Notes: generated from the letters alone by a model not told the origin. A stretch of 62,570 nt of DNA from Streptosporangiaceae bacterium (GCA_019245115.1 JAFARZ010000144.1:1-62570); one strand, 5' to 3'. Counted from the stretch's first letter, positions 26,536 through 36,113 are shown. A program made the numbers and translations.

Positions 26536-26560
26536 TCCGGCCGTGATCCGGCGCGGGCGC

Positions 26561-29200
26561 TCAGGTCCCGAGAGCGATGAACGAACGCGCCGTGGAATCC
26601 GCCGCGGGATCGTCGCTGACCGTTCGCCGGGCGAGCATGAGCGCCTCGGCGAGGCCGGACCCGGCTCGCAGGTGGTGGTGCAGGGCGATCATGAGCGGGA
26701 CGGTGGCGGGGTCGTTGACCGCCACCACGCTGGCCACGACCCCCGCGGAACCAAGGGAGATCAGCGCGCTCACGACGCTGAGCAGCTCATCGGCGCCGAC
26801 CGGCGCGCCAACCGCCGAGCTGCAGCTGGACAGAATGACACGGTACGGGGCCTGCTTGAATCCCTCCAGGTCGTAGACGGTCAGCGGCCCGTCATGAAGC
26901 TCGATCGCGGAGAACAGCGGGCTGTCCGCCCGGAACGTGCCGTGCGCCGCCACGTGGACCAGCCACGCGCCGTCCATGGCCGCCATTACCCGTTCCGCGG
27001 TCGCGTCGCCGCCGACCAGGATGACGGCGTCGGGATACTGCGCGGCGAGCTTGCTGACCTCCTCGCTTCCGGTGAACAAGCCCGGGCCGCCGACCAGGAC
27101 GACCCGGGATCCGGCCGGCCGGGGGGCGCGGCATGCCCGCAGCCACGCGGACGCGGACGGCGCGACGGCCGTCGGCCGGTCACGCAACGAGGGCAGCAGC
27201 CCCCAGGGCACGGCGTGCAGCCGTCCGGTCGGCACCACCACTACCGGTCCGGTGGTTCCCCTGGCTCCGCCGCGGAGCAGGCGCACGGAGTCGCCGAGCA
27301 GGGCCACCTCGAGTCGCCGTCCTATCTCGGCGAGGTCGAGGCGGTCGCTGCCCCGGCGGGAGCCCTCGCGTCTGATCGCGAACAGCGCGTGGGCGAGCGA
27401 CCGGGTAGCCCGTTCGGTCGGGCCTACCCGGACCAGGCGCAGCCGCCCTCCGGAGGCCACCACGGCGAACAACTGCCCGTCGACGTCGGTGAGCTCGATC
27501 AGCTCGCTGTCACCGAGCTGGTCCAGCAGGCCGGCGGCTTCGAATGGCTCGGCTGTGCCCCAGGCCACCGCTGGCGTGCGCAGGACGCGCTGGCGCACGG
27601 CGGCCTCCAGCCGGCGACGTTCGCGCTCCAGGGCGGGCGCCGCGGTCCGGTCGCGCGGCGCGACGGTCAGCCGGCCGACGACGCTGCGCAGCGCGGCGAG
27701 GTCGGCGACCAGCTCGCCGTCCGCTGGCGGGCGGACCGGAGTCACGCGAAGCACAGTGGCCCGCCAGCGTTCGCTCCACTTCAGGAACAGCCTGGCGTTT
27801 TCCTGCCGGACAGCGTAGCGCAACGCCATCCCGGCCAGCTCCGCACCGTGGGCGGTGGCCATCGTCCGCAACTCGGTGGCGCCCAGCGTGCGCAGGTGCA
27901 GGTCGAGCGAGGCCAGGCCGCGGTCACACGCGATCAGCATGGCCGGCCATCGCCCTTCGGCTTCGCACCAGGTCGCCTGGGCCAGCCAGCCGGTGCTTCG
28001 CGCGCGCAGCCCGCCGGTCTGCCGGGCGCGGGCCGCGGATCGCAGATGCCGGGCGGCCAGGCCGGGGCGGTCGTGACCGGATGCGACGCGGCCGGTGAGC
28101 AGGTGAGCCTCGAACGCGATGACCGGGTCCAGCTCATCCAGCCGGGCGGTCACCCGGCGGGCGGCGCGCAGCATCCAGTCCGGGTCATAGTCGCCTCCGG
28201 CGAACAGGCAGAGCAGCAGGACCAGCTCCGCCCGGGCCGCCCACCATGGACGCTGCTGGCGGCGGAACAGCCGCAGGGCTTCGGTGCTGCGCCGCTGGGC
28301 GAGGCCGAGATCACCGGTGGCCGCCGCGGCCAGCGCCGACGCATACAGCAACTCGGCGCGTCTCGTCGCCGAGCCGCCCTCCCGTTCGATCCTGGATACC
28401 GCGTCGTTCACCTCGGTCAGCGCTTCCCTGGCCAGGCCCGCTGCCAGCAGCACGGTGCATTTGCTGACGTAGAGCTCGGCCTCGAAGATCCCGAGCTGCT
28501 CGAACAAGGCCTGAGCATGGTCGAGGTGAGCCAGAGCGGTCGGGAGATCGCCGCGGGCATGCGCCGCTACCCCGCGTTCGTGCCGGACGGACGCATATTC
28601 CAGTCGCTGCCCGCATTCGTCAAAAAGCGCCTCGGCCCGGACATAATCGCGTTCCGCTCGTCCCATATCCCCCAGAGCGAAATACACCGCGGCGCGCCAG
28701 TGCACGGCGCGCGCTTCCCAGACCAGGTCGCCCGCGCCCGACAGCAAGCCGACGGCGGCCTGGGCATCGCGCAGCGCTTCGGCATTCCGCCCCAGGACCC
28801 ACAGGGCATTTACCCTGCGGATGAGGATCCGTCCAGCGGGGACGCCATGGCTGTCGCGCAGCACCTGATCGAGGATCGACAGGCCACGCTGGGTCTGCCC
28901 GGCCAGAAGACGTGCGATAGCCAGGCTGGCGAGCACATCCGACTCCCGGGCCGGGTCGGCGGCCTTGCGCGCGGAACGATGCGCGGCGGTCAGTTCCCGG
29001 ATCGCCTCGCTGATGTCGCCGAAGTCCCTGAGCACTACGCCGATCGCCTGATGCGCTACCGAAGCTTGCGACGGCGATGGACGCTGGGCCAGCATCCGGC
29101 GAGCGGCGGCGAGCGCCTCCGATGGGCGTGACAGCGCCAAGGCAAGCAGTTCTTCGGACTCCTCCGTAAGCGGAGCGCCTGCGTAGGTGCTGGCCGTCAC
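26561..29200 (-). CDS. TPR-CHAT protein (caspase-like cysteine peptidase)
   Basis: 879 aa. Residues ~25-500 are TPR-like helical repeats (ARRMLAQRPSPSQASVAHQA, RGVAAHARGDLPTALAHLDHA, LYASALAAAATGDLGLAQRR and others). Residues ~600-879 form a CHAT domain (Caspase HetF Associated with TPR). The catalytic pair is present: H753 in VHVAAHGTF and C793 in ILSSCSSAVG, with GADELLSVVSALISLGSAGVVAS and the GSGLAEALMLARR end. So it should be an active protease, with the TPRs as sensor or substrate arm. Divergent from an intracellular subtilase (85 bp) and convergent with a sigma factor pair. Confidence 0.93.
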   Translation of the reverse strand: MTASTYAGAPLTEESEELLALALSRPSEALAAARRMLAQRPSPSQASVAHQAIGVVLRDFGDISEAIRELTAAHRSARKAADPARESDVLASLAIARLLAGQTQRGLSILDQVLRDSHGVPAGRILIRRVNALWVLGRNAEALRDAQAAVGLLSGAGDLVWEARAVHWRAAVYFALGDMGRAERDYVRAEALFDECGQRLEYASVRHERGVAAHARGDLPTALAHLDHAQALFEQLGIFEAELYVSKCTVLLAAGLAREALTEVNDAVSRIEREGGSATRRAELLYASALAAAATGDLGLAQRRSTEALRLFRRQQRPWWAARAELVLLLCLFAGGDYDPDWMLRAARRVTARLDELDPVIAFEAHLLTGRVASGHDRPGLAARHLRSAARARQTGGLRARSTGWLAQATWCEAEGRWPAMLIACDRGLASLDLHLRTLGATELRTMATAHGAELAGMALRYAVRQENARLFLKWSERWRATVLRVTPVRPPADGELVADLAALRSVVGRLTVAPRDRTAAPALERERRRLEAAVRQRVLRTPAVAWGTAEPFEAAGLLDQLGDSELIELTDVDGQLFAVVASGGRLRLVRVGPTERATRSLAHALFAIRREGSRRGSDRLDLAEIGRRLEVALLGDSVRLLRGGARGTTGPVVVVPTGRLHAVPWGLLPSLRDRPTAVAPSASAWLRACRAPRPAGSRVVLVGGPGLFTGSEEVSKLAAQYPDAVILVGGDATAERVMAAMDGAWLVHVAAHGTFRADSPLFSAIELHDGPLTVYDLEGFKQAPYRVILSSCSSAVGAPVGADELLSVVSALISLGSAGVVASVVAVNDPATVPLMIALHHHLRAGSGLAEALMLARRTVSDDPAADSTARSFIALGT

Positions 29201-29285
29201 CAGCCGATCTTAATAATCTTTCCAGCGGTCAGTCGAGACACTTCTCTGGCCGACTATCTGCCGATTTACGCCAAGGAGACATAAA

Positions 29286-30644
29286 ATGCCCGCGGATCCT
29301 CGCTTGAAAGCTCAGATAGATCTGATCCTTAATGCCCATCCTGATGCGGATGTGTTCCCGGCGGAGTGGGAGCGTGACGGCGACGCGGATTACATTTACC
29401 GGGAGAACACCCTCCTCGTCAACCAGCGCGACGAGGTCCGTGTCGTCCGGGCTCTCACGCAGATCCTGGGCGATGCGGGCCATCAGTTCCCTGACCTTGA
29501 GCGTCCCTTTGATCAGATGGACTCTGTCGGGAACGTCCTGAGCATCACGCTCCCGCCGCCGATGCAAGACCAGCCGATACTCTCCGTACCGATGGTTCTC
29601 GACAGGCTGGACCCGCTCGTCGGGCAAGGTAAGGCCACGCCTGAATACCTGCTCTTCGTGTGCCCGCACTCATGTCCCGCGACCGAGCCGGGCGAGGTGC
29701 CGCTCGGGACCGCGAATCCCTTCCCGGCCCCGGGATCGGGCGCCTGTCCGGGCGGCCACTCTGGTGGCCACGCCAGGTGCGGATGTGACGGCGATGGCGT
29801 ATTCGCCAGCATCGTGGACACCGGCCTGCTGCCCGGCGCCGCCACGGACCATTCCTGGCTGACCGGTGTGGATGGCACGCCGGAGGAACGAATCGGGCCG
29901 GACGGGAACATCGTCCCCTACGCGGGTCATGGGACGTTCGCCGCCGGCTGCTTGCGCTGCGTGGCGCCGAAGGCATCGGTCTACGTCGAGCGGGCCTTCG
30001 ACATCGCGGCCGCGGACTACGAGACCAACCTGGTGTCGAGCCTGGAGGACGCCCTGCACCGGAACCCGGACATCCTCGTGTTCACCTTCACCACGTCGAC
30101 CCGGCACGATCAGAGCCTGCTCACCTTCGACGACTTCTACGAGCGGCGGCTGCGCCATGTGAAGGGCCTCCAGGTTGTCGCGCCGGCCGGGAACGATGGG
30201 AAGTCGCGCTGGATGTGGCCGGCCGCCTACCCGTGGGTGCTGTCGGTGGGCGCCCTGTCGGCCAGCTGGCGGCAGCGGGCGCACTTCAGCAACTTCGGCG
30301 GCTGGGTGGATGTCTACACTCCGGGCGAAGACCTGATCAATGCCTTCGCCACCGGCACGTACGTGTGCAACGAGCCTCCGGTCGGACAGCACCGGCATTT
30401 CGGCGGGATGGCCTTGTGGAGCGGGACGTCGTTCAGCACGCCCATCATGGCCGGGCTGATCGCCGCACGGATGTCCGCGACCGGAGAGAACGCGCGGGAA
30501 GCGACGGAGTCGCTGCTCCGGGTGGCGCACCGTCAGGCGATCCCGGGAGTCGGCGCGGTGCTCTACCCGGGCCAGGCTTGCTGCGAGCCCGGCCACGCCG
30601 ATGGTGAGCGTGGCCGGGCTCGGGAGTGCGCCTGCGCCGGTTAG
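29286..30644 (+). CDS. S8 family serine peptidase (subtilase), cytoplasmic
   Basis: 452 aa. Catalytic triad D178 (SIVDTGL), H215 (GHGTFAAG), S382 (SGTSFSTP) and oxyanion N303 (APAGND) are all present, so active. No signal peptide: the ~120-residue N-terminal part (MPADPRLKAQIDLIL...) is a hydrophilic extra domain. Unusual Cys/His-rich stretches precede the Asp motif (CPHSC, ACPGGHSGGHARCGC) and end the protein (ACCEPGH, ECACAG), possible metal or disulfide sites. Divergent from the CHAT gene; such CHAT-subtilase pairs suggest a proteolytic cascade (inference). Its stop overlaps the next gene's stop at TTAG. Confidence 0.92.
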   Translation: MPADPRLKAQIDLILNAHPDADVFPAEWERDGDADYIYRENTLLVNQRDEVRVVRALTQILGDAGHQFPDLERPFDQMDSVGNVLSITLPPPMQDQPILSVPMVLDRLDPLVGQGKATPEYLLFVCPHSCPATEPGEVPLGTANPFPAPGSGACPGGHSGGHARCGCDGDGVFASIVDTGLLPGAATDHSWLTGVDGTPEERIGPDGNIVPYAGHGTFAAGCLRCVAPKASVYVERAFDIAAADYETNLVSSLEDALHRNPDILVFTFTTSTRHDQSLLTFDDFYERRLRHVKGLQVVAPAGNDGKSRWMWPAAYPWVLSVGALSASWRQRAHFSNFGGWVDVYTPGEDLINAFATGTYVCNEPPVGQHRHFGGMALWSGTSFSTPIMAGLIAARMSATGENAREATESLLRVAHRQAIPGVGAVLYPGQACCEPGHADGERGRARECACAG

Positions 30645-31390
30645 ACGTCAGCCCGTACGGGGGCTTGCCCCGGGTCCGGCCGGAGACTTCCGCGCCGGAC
30701 CCGGGACAGGACGCCCATCATGGTGCGACCCTTCACGAACCAGGAGACGCCGAACGCCACGACCGCGAGCGCTTCGAAGATGAACAGCAGCGGCCAGGCC
30801 GCCTGCACCGGAGCGGGCAGCAGGTTGGAGGCCGCGGCGAGCACCACACAGGACAAGATCGTGCCGCCGCACACGGAATAGACAACACGTTCCCGCCGGC
30901 TGGGCTCGGGAGACTCTCCAGACGAGCCTTCCGGGCGCGCGAAACGCAGGGCCATGAAGGCCAGCGCGATGAACGTGACCGCCGCGAAGAACAGGTGTAT
31001 GCCGCCGACGACCTGCTGGCCCGTGGTCAGACGGACGACAGATTGCGGCGGGCATGCCGTCGCGCCGGCCGGGCAGACCGCGGGCTTGGTGGGAAAGAAG
31101 GCAACGCCGAGCGCACTGATCCCGGCGATGTTGGTGATCCAGCGCTCCATGTCGTCGTAGCCGTCGTAGGCCACCAGGAACACTCCGAGGGCGCAGAGTG
31201 CGCCGATGAAGACGTTGCGCATGTGGGTGTAGTAATAGCCGCTCATCGAATCCGGCCGCGGCGCCGCGAAGATGATCGCGTTGCCGAGGATGAGCACGAT
31301 CGGCAGCAGGCTTCCGATCCAGCCGACGGTCTTCCGCAGGAACATGTAGGAGATGACGAGCTGATTCGTTTCGGTACTTCGCTCGTTCAC
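30641..31390 (-). CDS. Six-helix membrane protein
   Basis: 249 aa from GTG 31390, chosen because AGGAGGGGG lies 7 nt upstream (the frame is open further). Six membrane helices, e.g. TVGWIGSLLPIVLILGNAII, VFIGALCALGVFLVAYDGY, GGIHLFFAAVTFIALAFMAL and LLFIFEALAVVAFGVSWF. A Cys pair (CPAGATACPP) sits in an external loop. It resembles DUF998-like or actinobacterial hypothetical membrane proteins. Convergent with the subtilase, overlapping by 4 bp; may belong to the same accessory module. Confidence 0.8.
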   Translation of the reverse strand: MNERSTETNQLVISYMFLRKTVGWIGSLLPIVLILGNAIIFAAPRPDSMSGYYYTHMRNVFIGALCALGVFLVAYDGYDDMERWITNIAGISALGVAFFPTKPAVCPAGATACPPQSVVRLTTGQQVVGGIHLFFAAVTFIALAFMALRFARPEGSSGESPEPSRRERVVYSVCGGTILSCVVLAAASNLLPAPVQAAWPLLFIFEALAVVAFGVSWFVKGRTMMGVLSRVRRGSLRPDPGQAPVRADV

Positions 31391-31504
31391 CGCTATCCCC
31401 CTCCTCATACCGCTGGACAGCGTGATGGCTTTGACATGACGGAGGGCCTGCTCGCGACGCTGATACATCTTCCGCTCCGGCGCTGACATGTCCGGCCTAT
31501 CCGA

Positions 31505-31630
31505 TGGCCTCGCGCGGCTGCGCTACACACGACGGCGGAGATTCCCCTGTCCGCGCCGTCGGGCCGGGCTCACTTCCAGATCGTCGCCAACGGCATCGCG
31601 TCGGACCCCGTCGAGATCCACGTGAAATAA
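31505..31630 (+). pseudogene. 3' remnant of a secreted beta-sandwich protein
   Basis: Forward frame ending at TAA 31628-31630 reads TTAEIPLSAPSGRAHFQIVA then NGIASDPVEIHVK, the ...VVANGIPS... end common to actinobacterial kelch/Ig-type secreted proteins. No start or upstream gene remains. Confidence 0.5.
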
Positions 31631-31654
31631 GAGCAGTTCAGGGACTACGCTGAT

Positions 31655-33145
31655 CTAGAACGGGGGGAGCGTCCCCCCGGACCCCGGCGCAACCGGCTCG
31701 GGTTCCGGGGCGGGCGGCGCGGCTTCGGACTGCTCACGGGTATTGGCCACCCAGAACGCGATGACCGCCGACGCGGCGAGCGCGATGCTGCCGGCCAGCA
31801 ACGCGCGCCCGAACCCGGAGGTCAGCGCCTCGGGCGCCGGGGTGCGGGTCGCCAGCAGGTGGCTGGTGCGCGCGGTGGCGATGGCGGACAGCACGGCCAG
31901 GCCTAGCGCGCCGCCGACCTGCTGCGCCGAGTTGAGCAGCGCCGCGGCCAGGCCCGCCTGGTCGGGCCGGACGCCGGCGTTGGCCGCGGTGGCGACCGCG
32001 ACGAACATGGCCCCGATGCCGGCCGACATGACCAGCATGCCCGGCAGCAGGTCGGTGAGGAACGAGCCGTGCACCGGAATGCGGGACAGCCAGTAGACGC
32101 CGCCCGCGGTGATCACCGCGCCGGCGATGATGAGCGGCCGGGTGCCCACCCGGGACAGCAGCTGCCCCGCGCCGGTCGCGGCGAAACCGATCGCGAAGCA
32201 CAGCGGCAGGTAGGCCAGGCCGGCCTTGATGGGGGAGTAGCCGAGGACGTTCTGCATGTAGAGGGTGACGAAGAAGAACATCGAGACGAACCCGGCGAAC
32301 GCGATGAACTGCGTGAGGTCGGCCGCGGCCAGGCCGCGGACCCGGAAGACCGACATCGGCAGCAAAGGATTGCGGCTACGCAGTTCGTTGAGCACGAATA
32401 CGGTGAGGATGACGCCCGCGCCGATGAGTTCAGCCGTAGTGCGGCCCGAGCCCCAGCCCTGATCGGGCGCCTTGACCAGGGCGAACACTAGCAGCAGCAT
32501 CCCGCCGGTGGCCAGGATCGCGCCCGGGAAGTCGAAACCTGCGAGGTCTCGCGCGGCCCGGCGCTCGGCCGGGATGAGCCGGAAGATCGGGGCGAGCAGC
32601 AGCACGCACGCGATCGGGTTCACGAACATCACCCAGCGCCAGCCCGGGCCCTGGGTGAGCAGGCCGCCGAACAGCACGCCGGCCGCCGACGACAGGCCGG
32701 CCACCGCGGCCCACACGCCGAGCGCGGTGTGCCGGTCGGTGCCTTCGCGGAACGAGACGGTGAGCGCGGACAGCGCGGCCGGCAGCATCAGCGCGGCGCC
32801 GAAGCCCTGGGCGAGCCGGGCGCCGATCAGGACCCCGGAGTCGCCGGCGAAGCCGCCGATCAGCGACGCGATCCCGATGACCAGCGTGCCGGTCACCAGG
32901 ACACGCCGGCGGCCGAGCAGGTCGGCGGCACGGCCGCCGAGCAGCATGAAGCCGCCGTAGGTGAGCAGGTAGGCGCTCGGCACCCACTGCAGGCCCTGGA
33001 CGGAGAAGTGCAGGTCACGGCGGATCGACGGCAGCGCGACGTTGACGATCGACGCGTCGACGAAATCCATGAACCCGACGCAGCACAGCAGGATCAGCGT
33101 GAGCTTGCCGCGGCGGGTGGCGAGAAAACTGTTGTTGTCAGGCAT
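31655..33145 (-). CDS. MFS drug/H+ antiporter, DHA2 (14-TM) family
   Basis: 496 aa. TM1 FMDFVDASIVNVALPSI (D-motif), motif A GGRAADLLGRRRV, motif C GVLFGGLLTQGP. Typical EmrB/QacA exporter. The C-terminal 25 residues are proline/acid-rich and the last codons (PGSGGTLPPF) are encoded by a small GC hairpin repeat (31662-31686) shared with lipA and lipB. Divergent from the LuxR-type regulator. Confidence 0.94.
   Translation of the reverse strand: MPDNNSFLATRRGKLTLILLCCVGFMDFVDASIVNVALPSIRRDLHFSVQGLQWVPSAYLLTYGGFMLLGGRAADLLGRRRVLVTGTLVIGIASLIGGFAGDSGVLIGARLAQGFGAALMLPAALSALTVSFREGTDRHTALGVWAAVAGLSSAAGVLFGGLLTQGPGWRWVMFVNPIACVLLLAPIFRLIPAERRAARDLAGFDFPGAILATGGMLLLVFALVKAPDQGWGSGRTTAELIGAGVILTVFVLNELRSRNPLLPMSVFRVRGLAAADLTQFIAFAGFVSMFFFVTLYMQNVLGYSPIKAGLAYLPLCFAIGFAATGAGQLLSRVGTRPLIIAGAVITAGGVYWLSRIPVHGSFLTDLLPGMLVMSAGIGAMFVAVATAANAGVRPDQAGLAAALLNSAQQVGGALGLAVLSAIATARTSHLLATRTPAPEALTSGFGRALLAGSIALAASAVIAFWVANTREQSEAAPPAPEPEPVAPGSGGTLPPF
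31662..31686. repeat. GC-hairpin repeat, copy 1
   Basis: GGGGGGAGCGTCCCCCCGGA followed by CCCC. The same pattern (G6-A-N3-6-T-C6-GGACCCC) recurs at 56627-56656 (reverse) and 57879-57914. Here it forms the end of the MFS frame. Confidence 0.75.
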
Positions 33146-33232
33146 GCAGGCACGCTATGAAGCGCGGTGCCGGGCGGGCGTCACCCGAAAGTGGAGCTCC
33201 GGGTGGAATCTTGAAGATCTTTACCTGGAACG

Positions 33233-33257
33233 TCGGTGGTTACACCTCTGGGACAAT
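33233..33257 (+). promoter_or_regulatory. Promoter region with recurrent GAACGTCGGTGG motif
   Basis: GGAACGTCGGTGGTTACACC precedes GACAAT (33252-33257), which lies 7 nt before the ATG of the LuxR-type gene. The motif occupies the -35 side of this presumed leaderless promoter. Confidence 0.45.
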
Positions 33258-33264
33258 AGAGCAC

Positions 33265-35967
33265 ATGGAAAGCGGCTGGTCGGGATGCGAGGGGGACGCC
33301 TTGCTGGCCAGCAACCTCCTGGCCACCAAGCTGCGTGTGCCGCGGGTTCCGGATGGTTTCGTGGCCCGGCCGCGGCTGACCCGCCAGCTGGACGACGGAC
33401 TGGCGCGCGGGCTCATCCTGGTCTGCGCTCCGGCCGGATCCGGGAAGACCTCGCTGGTCGCCTCCTGGGTCGGGACCGGTTCACGGCCGATCGCCTGGCT
33501 GTCCCTCGATCCCGGCGACAACGACCCGGCCCGGTTCTGGCGGCACGTGTTCGCCGCGCTGGATCTCGCCCGGCCGGGTATCGGCTCGCGGGTGGCACCG
33601 TTGCTCAGCCTGCCTGACCCGCCGCCTTCGGATGTGCTGGTGACCGTCTTGCTGAACGAGGCCCTGACCGGCGACGCGCTGGTGCTCGTTCTCGACGACT
33701 ATCACGTGATCGACTCCGAGCCGCTGCACGAGGCGATCGGTTTCCTGGCCGGGAACCTTCCGCCGGAGCTGCGGCTGGTGCTGACCAGCCGCGGTGTGCC
33801 GCCGCTGCCGCTGGCCCGCCTCCGCGCCCGCGGGCAGGTCGCGGAGGTGGACGCCGCCGCGCTGCGGTTCACCGTCGAGGAGGCGACGGCCCTGTTCGGG
33901 GGGTTGCCGCAGGATGTGCTGCGGACGCTGACCGAGCGGACCGAGGGGTGGGCCGCCGGGCTGCGGCTGGCGGCGCTCTCGCTGCGCGGGCACGGCGACG
34001 CGGCGCGGTTCGTGGCCGGCTTCAGCGGCAGCCACCGGTACGTGCTCGACTACCTGACCTCAGAGGTGCTCGACTCCCAGCCGTCCGGCATCCGGGATTT
34101 CCTGCTGGAGACCTCGGTGCTGGTTCGGCTGTCCGGACCGCTGTGCGACGCGCTGACGGGGCGGTCCGACGGACAGGAGATGCTCGAGCGGATCGAGCGG
34201 GCCGGGCTGTTCCTCATCCCGCTGGACGACGTGCGCGGCTGGTGGCGCTACCACCACCTGTTCGCCGATCTGCTCCGGGTGCGGCTGGCGGCGGTTTCCG
34301 GGCCCGCTGTTGTCCATGAACTGCATTCGGCCGCCGCCCGCTGGCATGACCAGCATGGACTGGCCGACGACGCGATCCGGCACGCCGTTGCTGCCGGAGA
34401 CGTGACCGGGGCGGCCCGGCTTATCGAGCGGTACTTCGACGAGGGCTACCTGACCGGGGAGCGGGCCACCCTCCAGCGGTGGCTGTCGGCGGTGCCGCGC
34501 GAGGTGGCCTCGCGACGGCCGCGGCTGCGCCTGGCGCAGACGTTCGCGGCGCTGGTATACGCCGATGTGGACGCCGCCGAGGCGCTGCTCTCCGGCGTTG
34601 AGAGTGACGATACGGACGAGAGGTTCTCGCCCTCGGTGGGCGAGGCCGCGAGCCTGCTGGTGAACCTGCCGGCCGGGTTCGCCATCTGCCGCGCGTGGCT
34701 CGCCTACCTGCGCGGGGAGCCGGAGGCCATGGCCGCGTACGCGGCGCAAGCGCGAGGCAGGCTGCGCGAGGGTCAGCTGATGCTCGAATCCATCTACCGG
34801 CTGAACCTGGCCCTGGCCGACTGGCTTTGCGGCAAGCTCGGAGATGCCGAACGAGGATTCGCCGATCTGGTGGTGAGATGGCGGTCGATGGGCGAGAGCA
34901 GCCTGGCCGCGCGCAGCTGCGCCTTCATCGGCCAGGTCCAGCGGGACCAGGGGCGTCTTGACGACGCGCTCCGGACCTACACGCAGCTCGTGGGCATCGC
35001 CGAGGACCCCCGGCAGCCACGGCCGCCGGTCGCGGCATACGGGTACGTGGGCATGGCGGAAGTGGCGTACCAGCGCGATGAGCTCGCCGATGCCTTCGGG
35101 CATGCCACCCAGGCCATAGCCCGTGGCCGCCAGCTGAGCGAGAGCGAGCCGCTGGCCAGCGGACTGATGATCCTGGCCTGGATCCGGCAAGCCAATGGCG
35201 ACCGGGCCGGGGCGGTCGCCGCGCTGGAGGAGGCCGAGGGAGTCGCGCCCAGCCCAGCGGTTGCCAACCTGCTCAACCCCATACCGGCGCAGCGGGCCCG
35301 GCTGCTGCTCGCGCAGGGCGACCTTGCCGCCGGTGTCCGGTGGGCGTCGGCACGCGGGCTTTCTCCCGACGACGAGCCGTCCTACCTGCGGGAGCAGGAG
35401 TACCTGGTGCTGGTCCGGATCCTGCTGGCGCAAGGGGACCCGGCCGCCGCCCTCGCGCTGCTGGACCGGATGCACGGGCCGGCGGCGGGCCAGGAACGGA
35501 CCGGAAGCGTCATCGAGTTGCTCGCGCTGCGCGCGCTGGCCCTCGCCGCCAAGGGCTCATCGGCGCAGGCCATGGATGCGTTGCGGGAGGCTCTTACGCT
35601 CGGGCGCTCACAGGGGTACGTCCGCGTGTTCGCTGACGAGGGTCCCCCGATGGCTTCGTTGCTGGCCCGCGTCGATGGCGTCCCGGCCGACTACCTGGCC
35701 CGGGTGCGACGTGCCTGCGGCGTTCCGGCCGGGCCCGGGCGCTCGGACCAGCGGTCGGCGCAGCCCTTGGTTGACCCCCTGACCGGCCGCGAACTCGAAG
35801 TCCTGGCCCTGCTCGCCGCGGGCACCCCCAACCAGGCCATCGCCGACCAGCTGGTCGTCACCGTCGACACCGTGAAGAAACACGTAACCCACGTCCTGGC
35901 CAAGCTGAACGCCACCAACCGCACCGAAGCAGTAGCAAGAGCCCGCCACCTAGGCCTCCTCCCCTAA
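33265..35967 (+). CDS. LuxR-family LAL/MalT-type ATP-binding transcriptional regulator
   Basis: 900 aa from ATG 33265 (GACAAT box 7 nt before). STAND-type ATPase: Walker A APAGSGKTS (55-63), Walker B VLVLDDYHVID, RLVLTSRG. A winged helix/TPR middle follows (LHSAAARWHDQHGLADDAIRHA is the MalT hallmark). The C-terminal LuxR HTH reads LTGRELEVLALLAAG...QLVVTVDTVKKHVTHVLAKL. These proteins activate nearby biosynthetic or transport operons on binding a ligand. The divergent MFS exporter is a likely target. Confidence 0.94.
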   Translation: MESGWSGCEGDALLASNLLATKLRVPRVPDGFVARPRLTRQLDDGLARGLILVCAPAGSGKTSLVASWVGTGSRPIAWLSLDPGDNDPARFWRHVFAALDLARPGIGSRVAPLLSLPDPPPSDVLVTVLLNEALTGDALVLVLDDYHVIDSEPLHEAIGFLAGNLPPELRLVLTSRGVPPLPLARLRARGQVAEVDAAALRFTVEEATALFGGLPQDVLRTLTERTEGWAAGLRLAALSLRGHGDAARFVAGFSGSHRYVLDYLTSEVLDSQPSGIRDFLLETSVLVRLSGPLCDALTGRSDGQEMLERIERAGLFLIPLDDVRGWWRYHHLFADLLRVRLAAVSGPAVVHELHSAAARWHDQHGLADDAIRHAVAAGDVTGAARLIERYFDEGYLTGERATLQRWLSAVPREVASRRPRLRLAQTFAALVYADVDAAEALLSGVESDDTDERFSPSVGEAASLLVNLPAGFAICRAWLAYLRGEPEAMAAYAAQARGRLREGQLMLESIYRLNLALADWLCGKLGDAERGFADLVVRWRSMGESSLAARSCAFIGQVQRDQGRLDDALRTYTQLVGIAEDPRQPRPPVAAYGYVGMAEVAYQRDELADAFGHATQAIARGRQLSESEPLASGLMILAWIRQANGDRAGAVAALEEAEGVAPSPAVANLLNPIPAQRARLLLAQGDLAAGVRWASARGLSPDDEPSYLREQEYLVLVRILLAQGDPAAALALLDRMHGPAAGQERTGSVIELLALRALALAAKGSSAQAMDALREALTLGRSQGYVRVFADEGPPMASLLARVDGVPADYLARVRRACGVPAGPGRSDQRSAQPLVDPLTGRELEVLALLAAGTPNQAIADQLVVTVDTVKKHVTHVLAKLNATNRTEAVARARHLGLLP

Positions 35968-35969
35968 CC

Positions 35970-36105
35970 GCCACCCCCCCATTCCGCCGCGCACCCGCCC
36001 CCGCCCGCCGCGCACCGCCCCCGCCCGCCGCGCACCGCCCCCCCCCGCCGCGCACCGCCCCACCCCGCCGTGCACCGCCCCACCCCGCCGCGCACCGCCC
36101 GTCAA
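35970..36105 (+). repeat. C-rich tandem tract
   Basis: Six or so units of CGCACCGCCCC(A/C)CCCCGCCG; starts right after the LuxR-type stop codon and runs into the CCGACATTTC motif. Confidence 0.85.
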
Positions 36106-36113
36106 GCCTGCGC

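Noticed and set aside
26489..29131. 880-codon open frame antisense to the CHAT gene
   Set aside because: Its translation is compositionally odd (G, R, Q, H-rich) and the opposite strand has complete CHAT catalytic motifs; long antisense frames are expected at this GC content.
34060..35475. 471-codon frame antisense to the LuxR-type gene
   Set aside because: No motifs, while the sense strand encodes a full MalT/LuxR protein.
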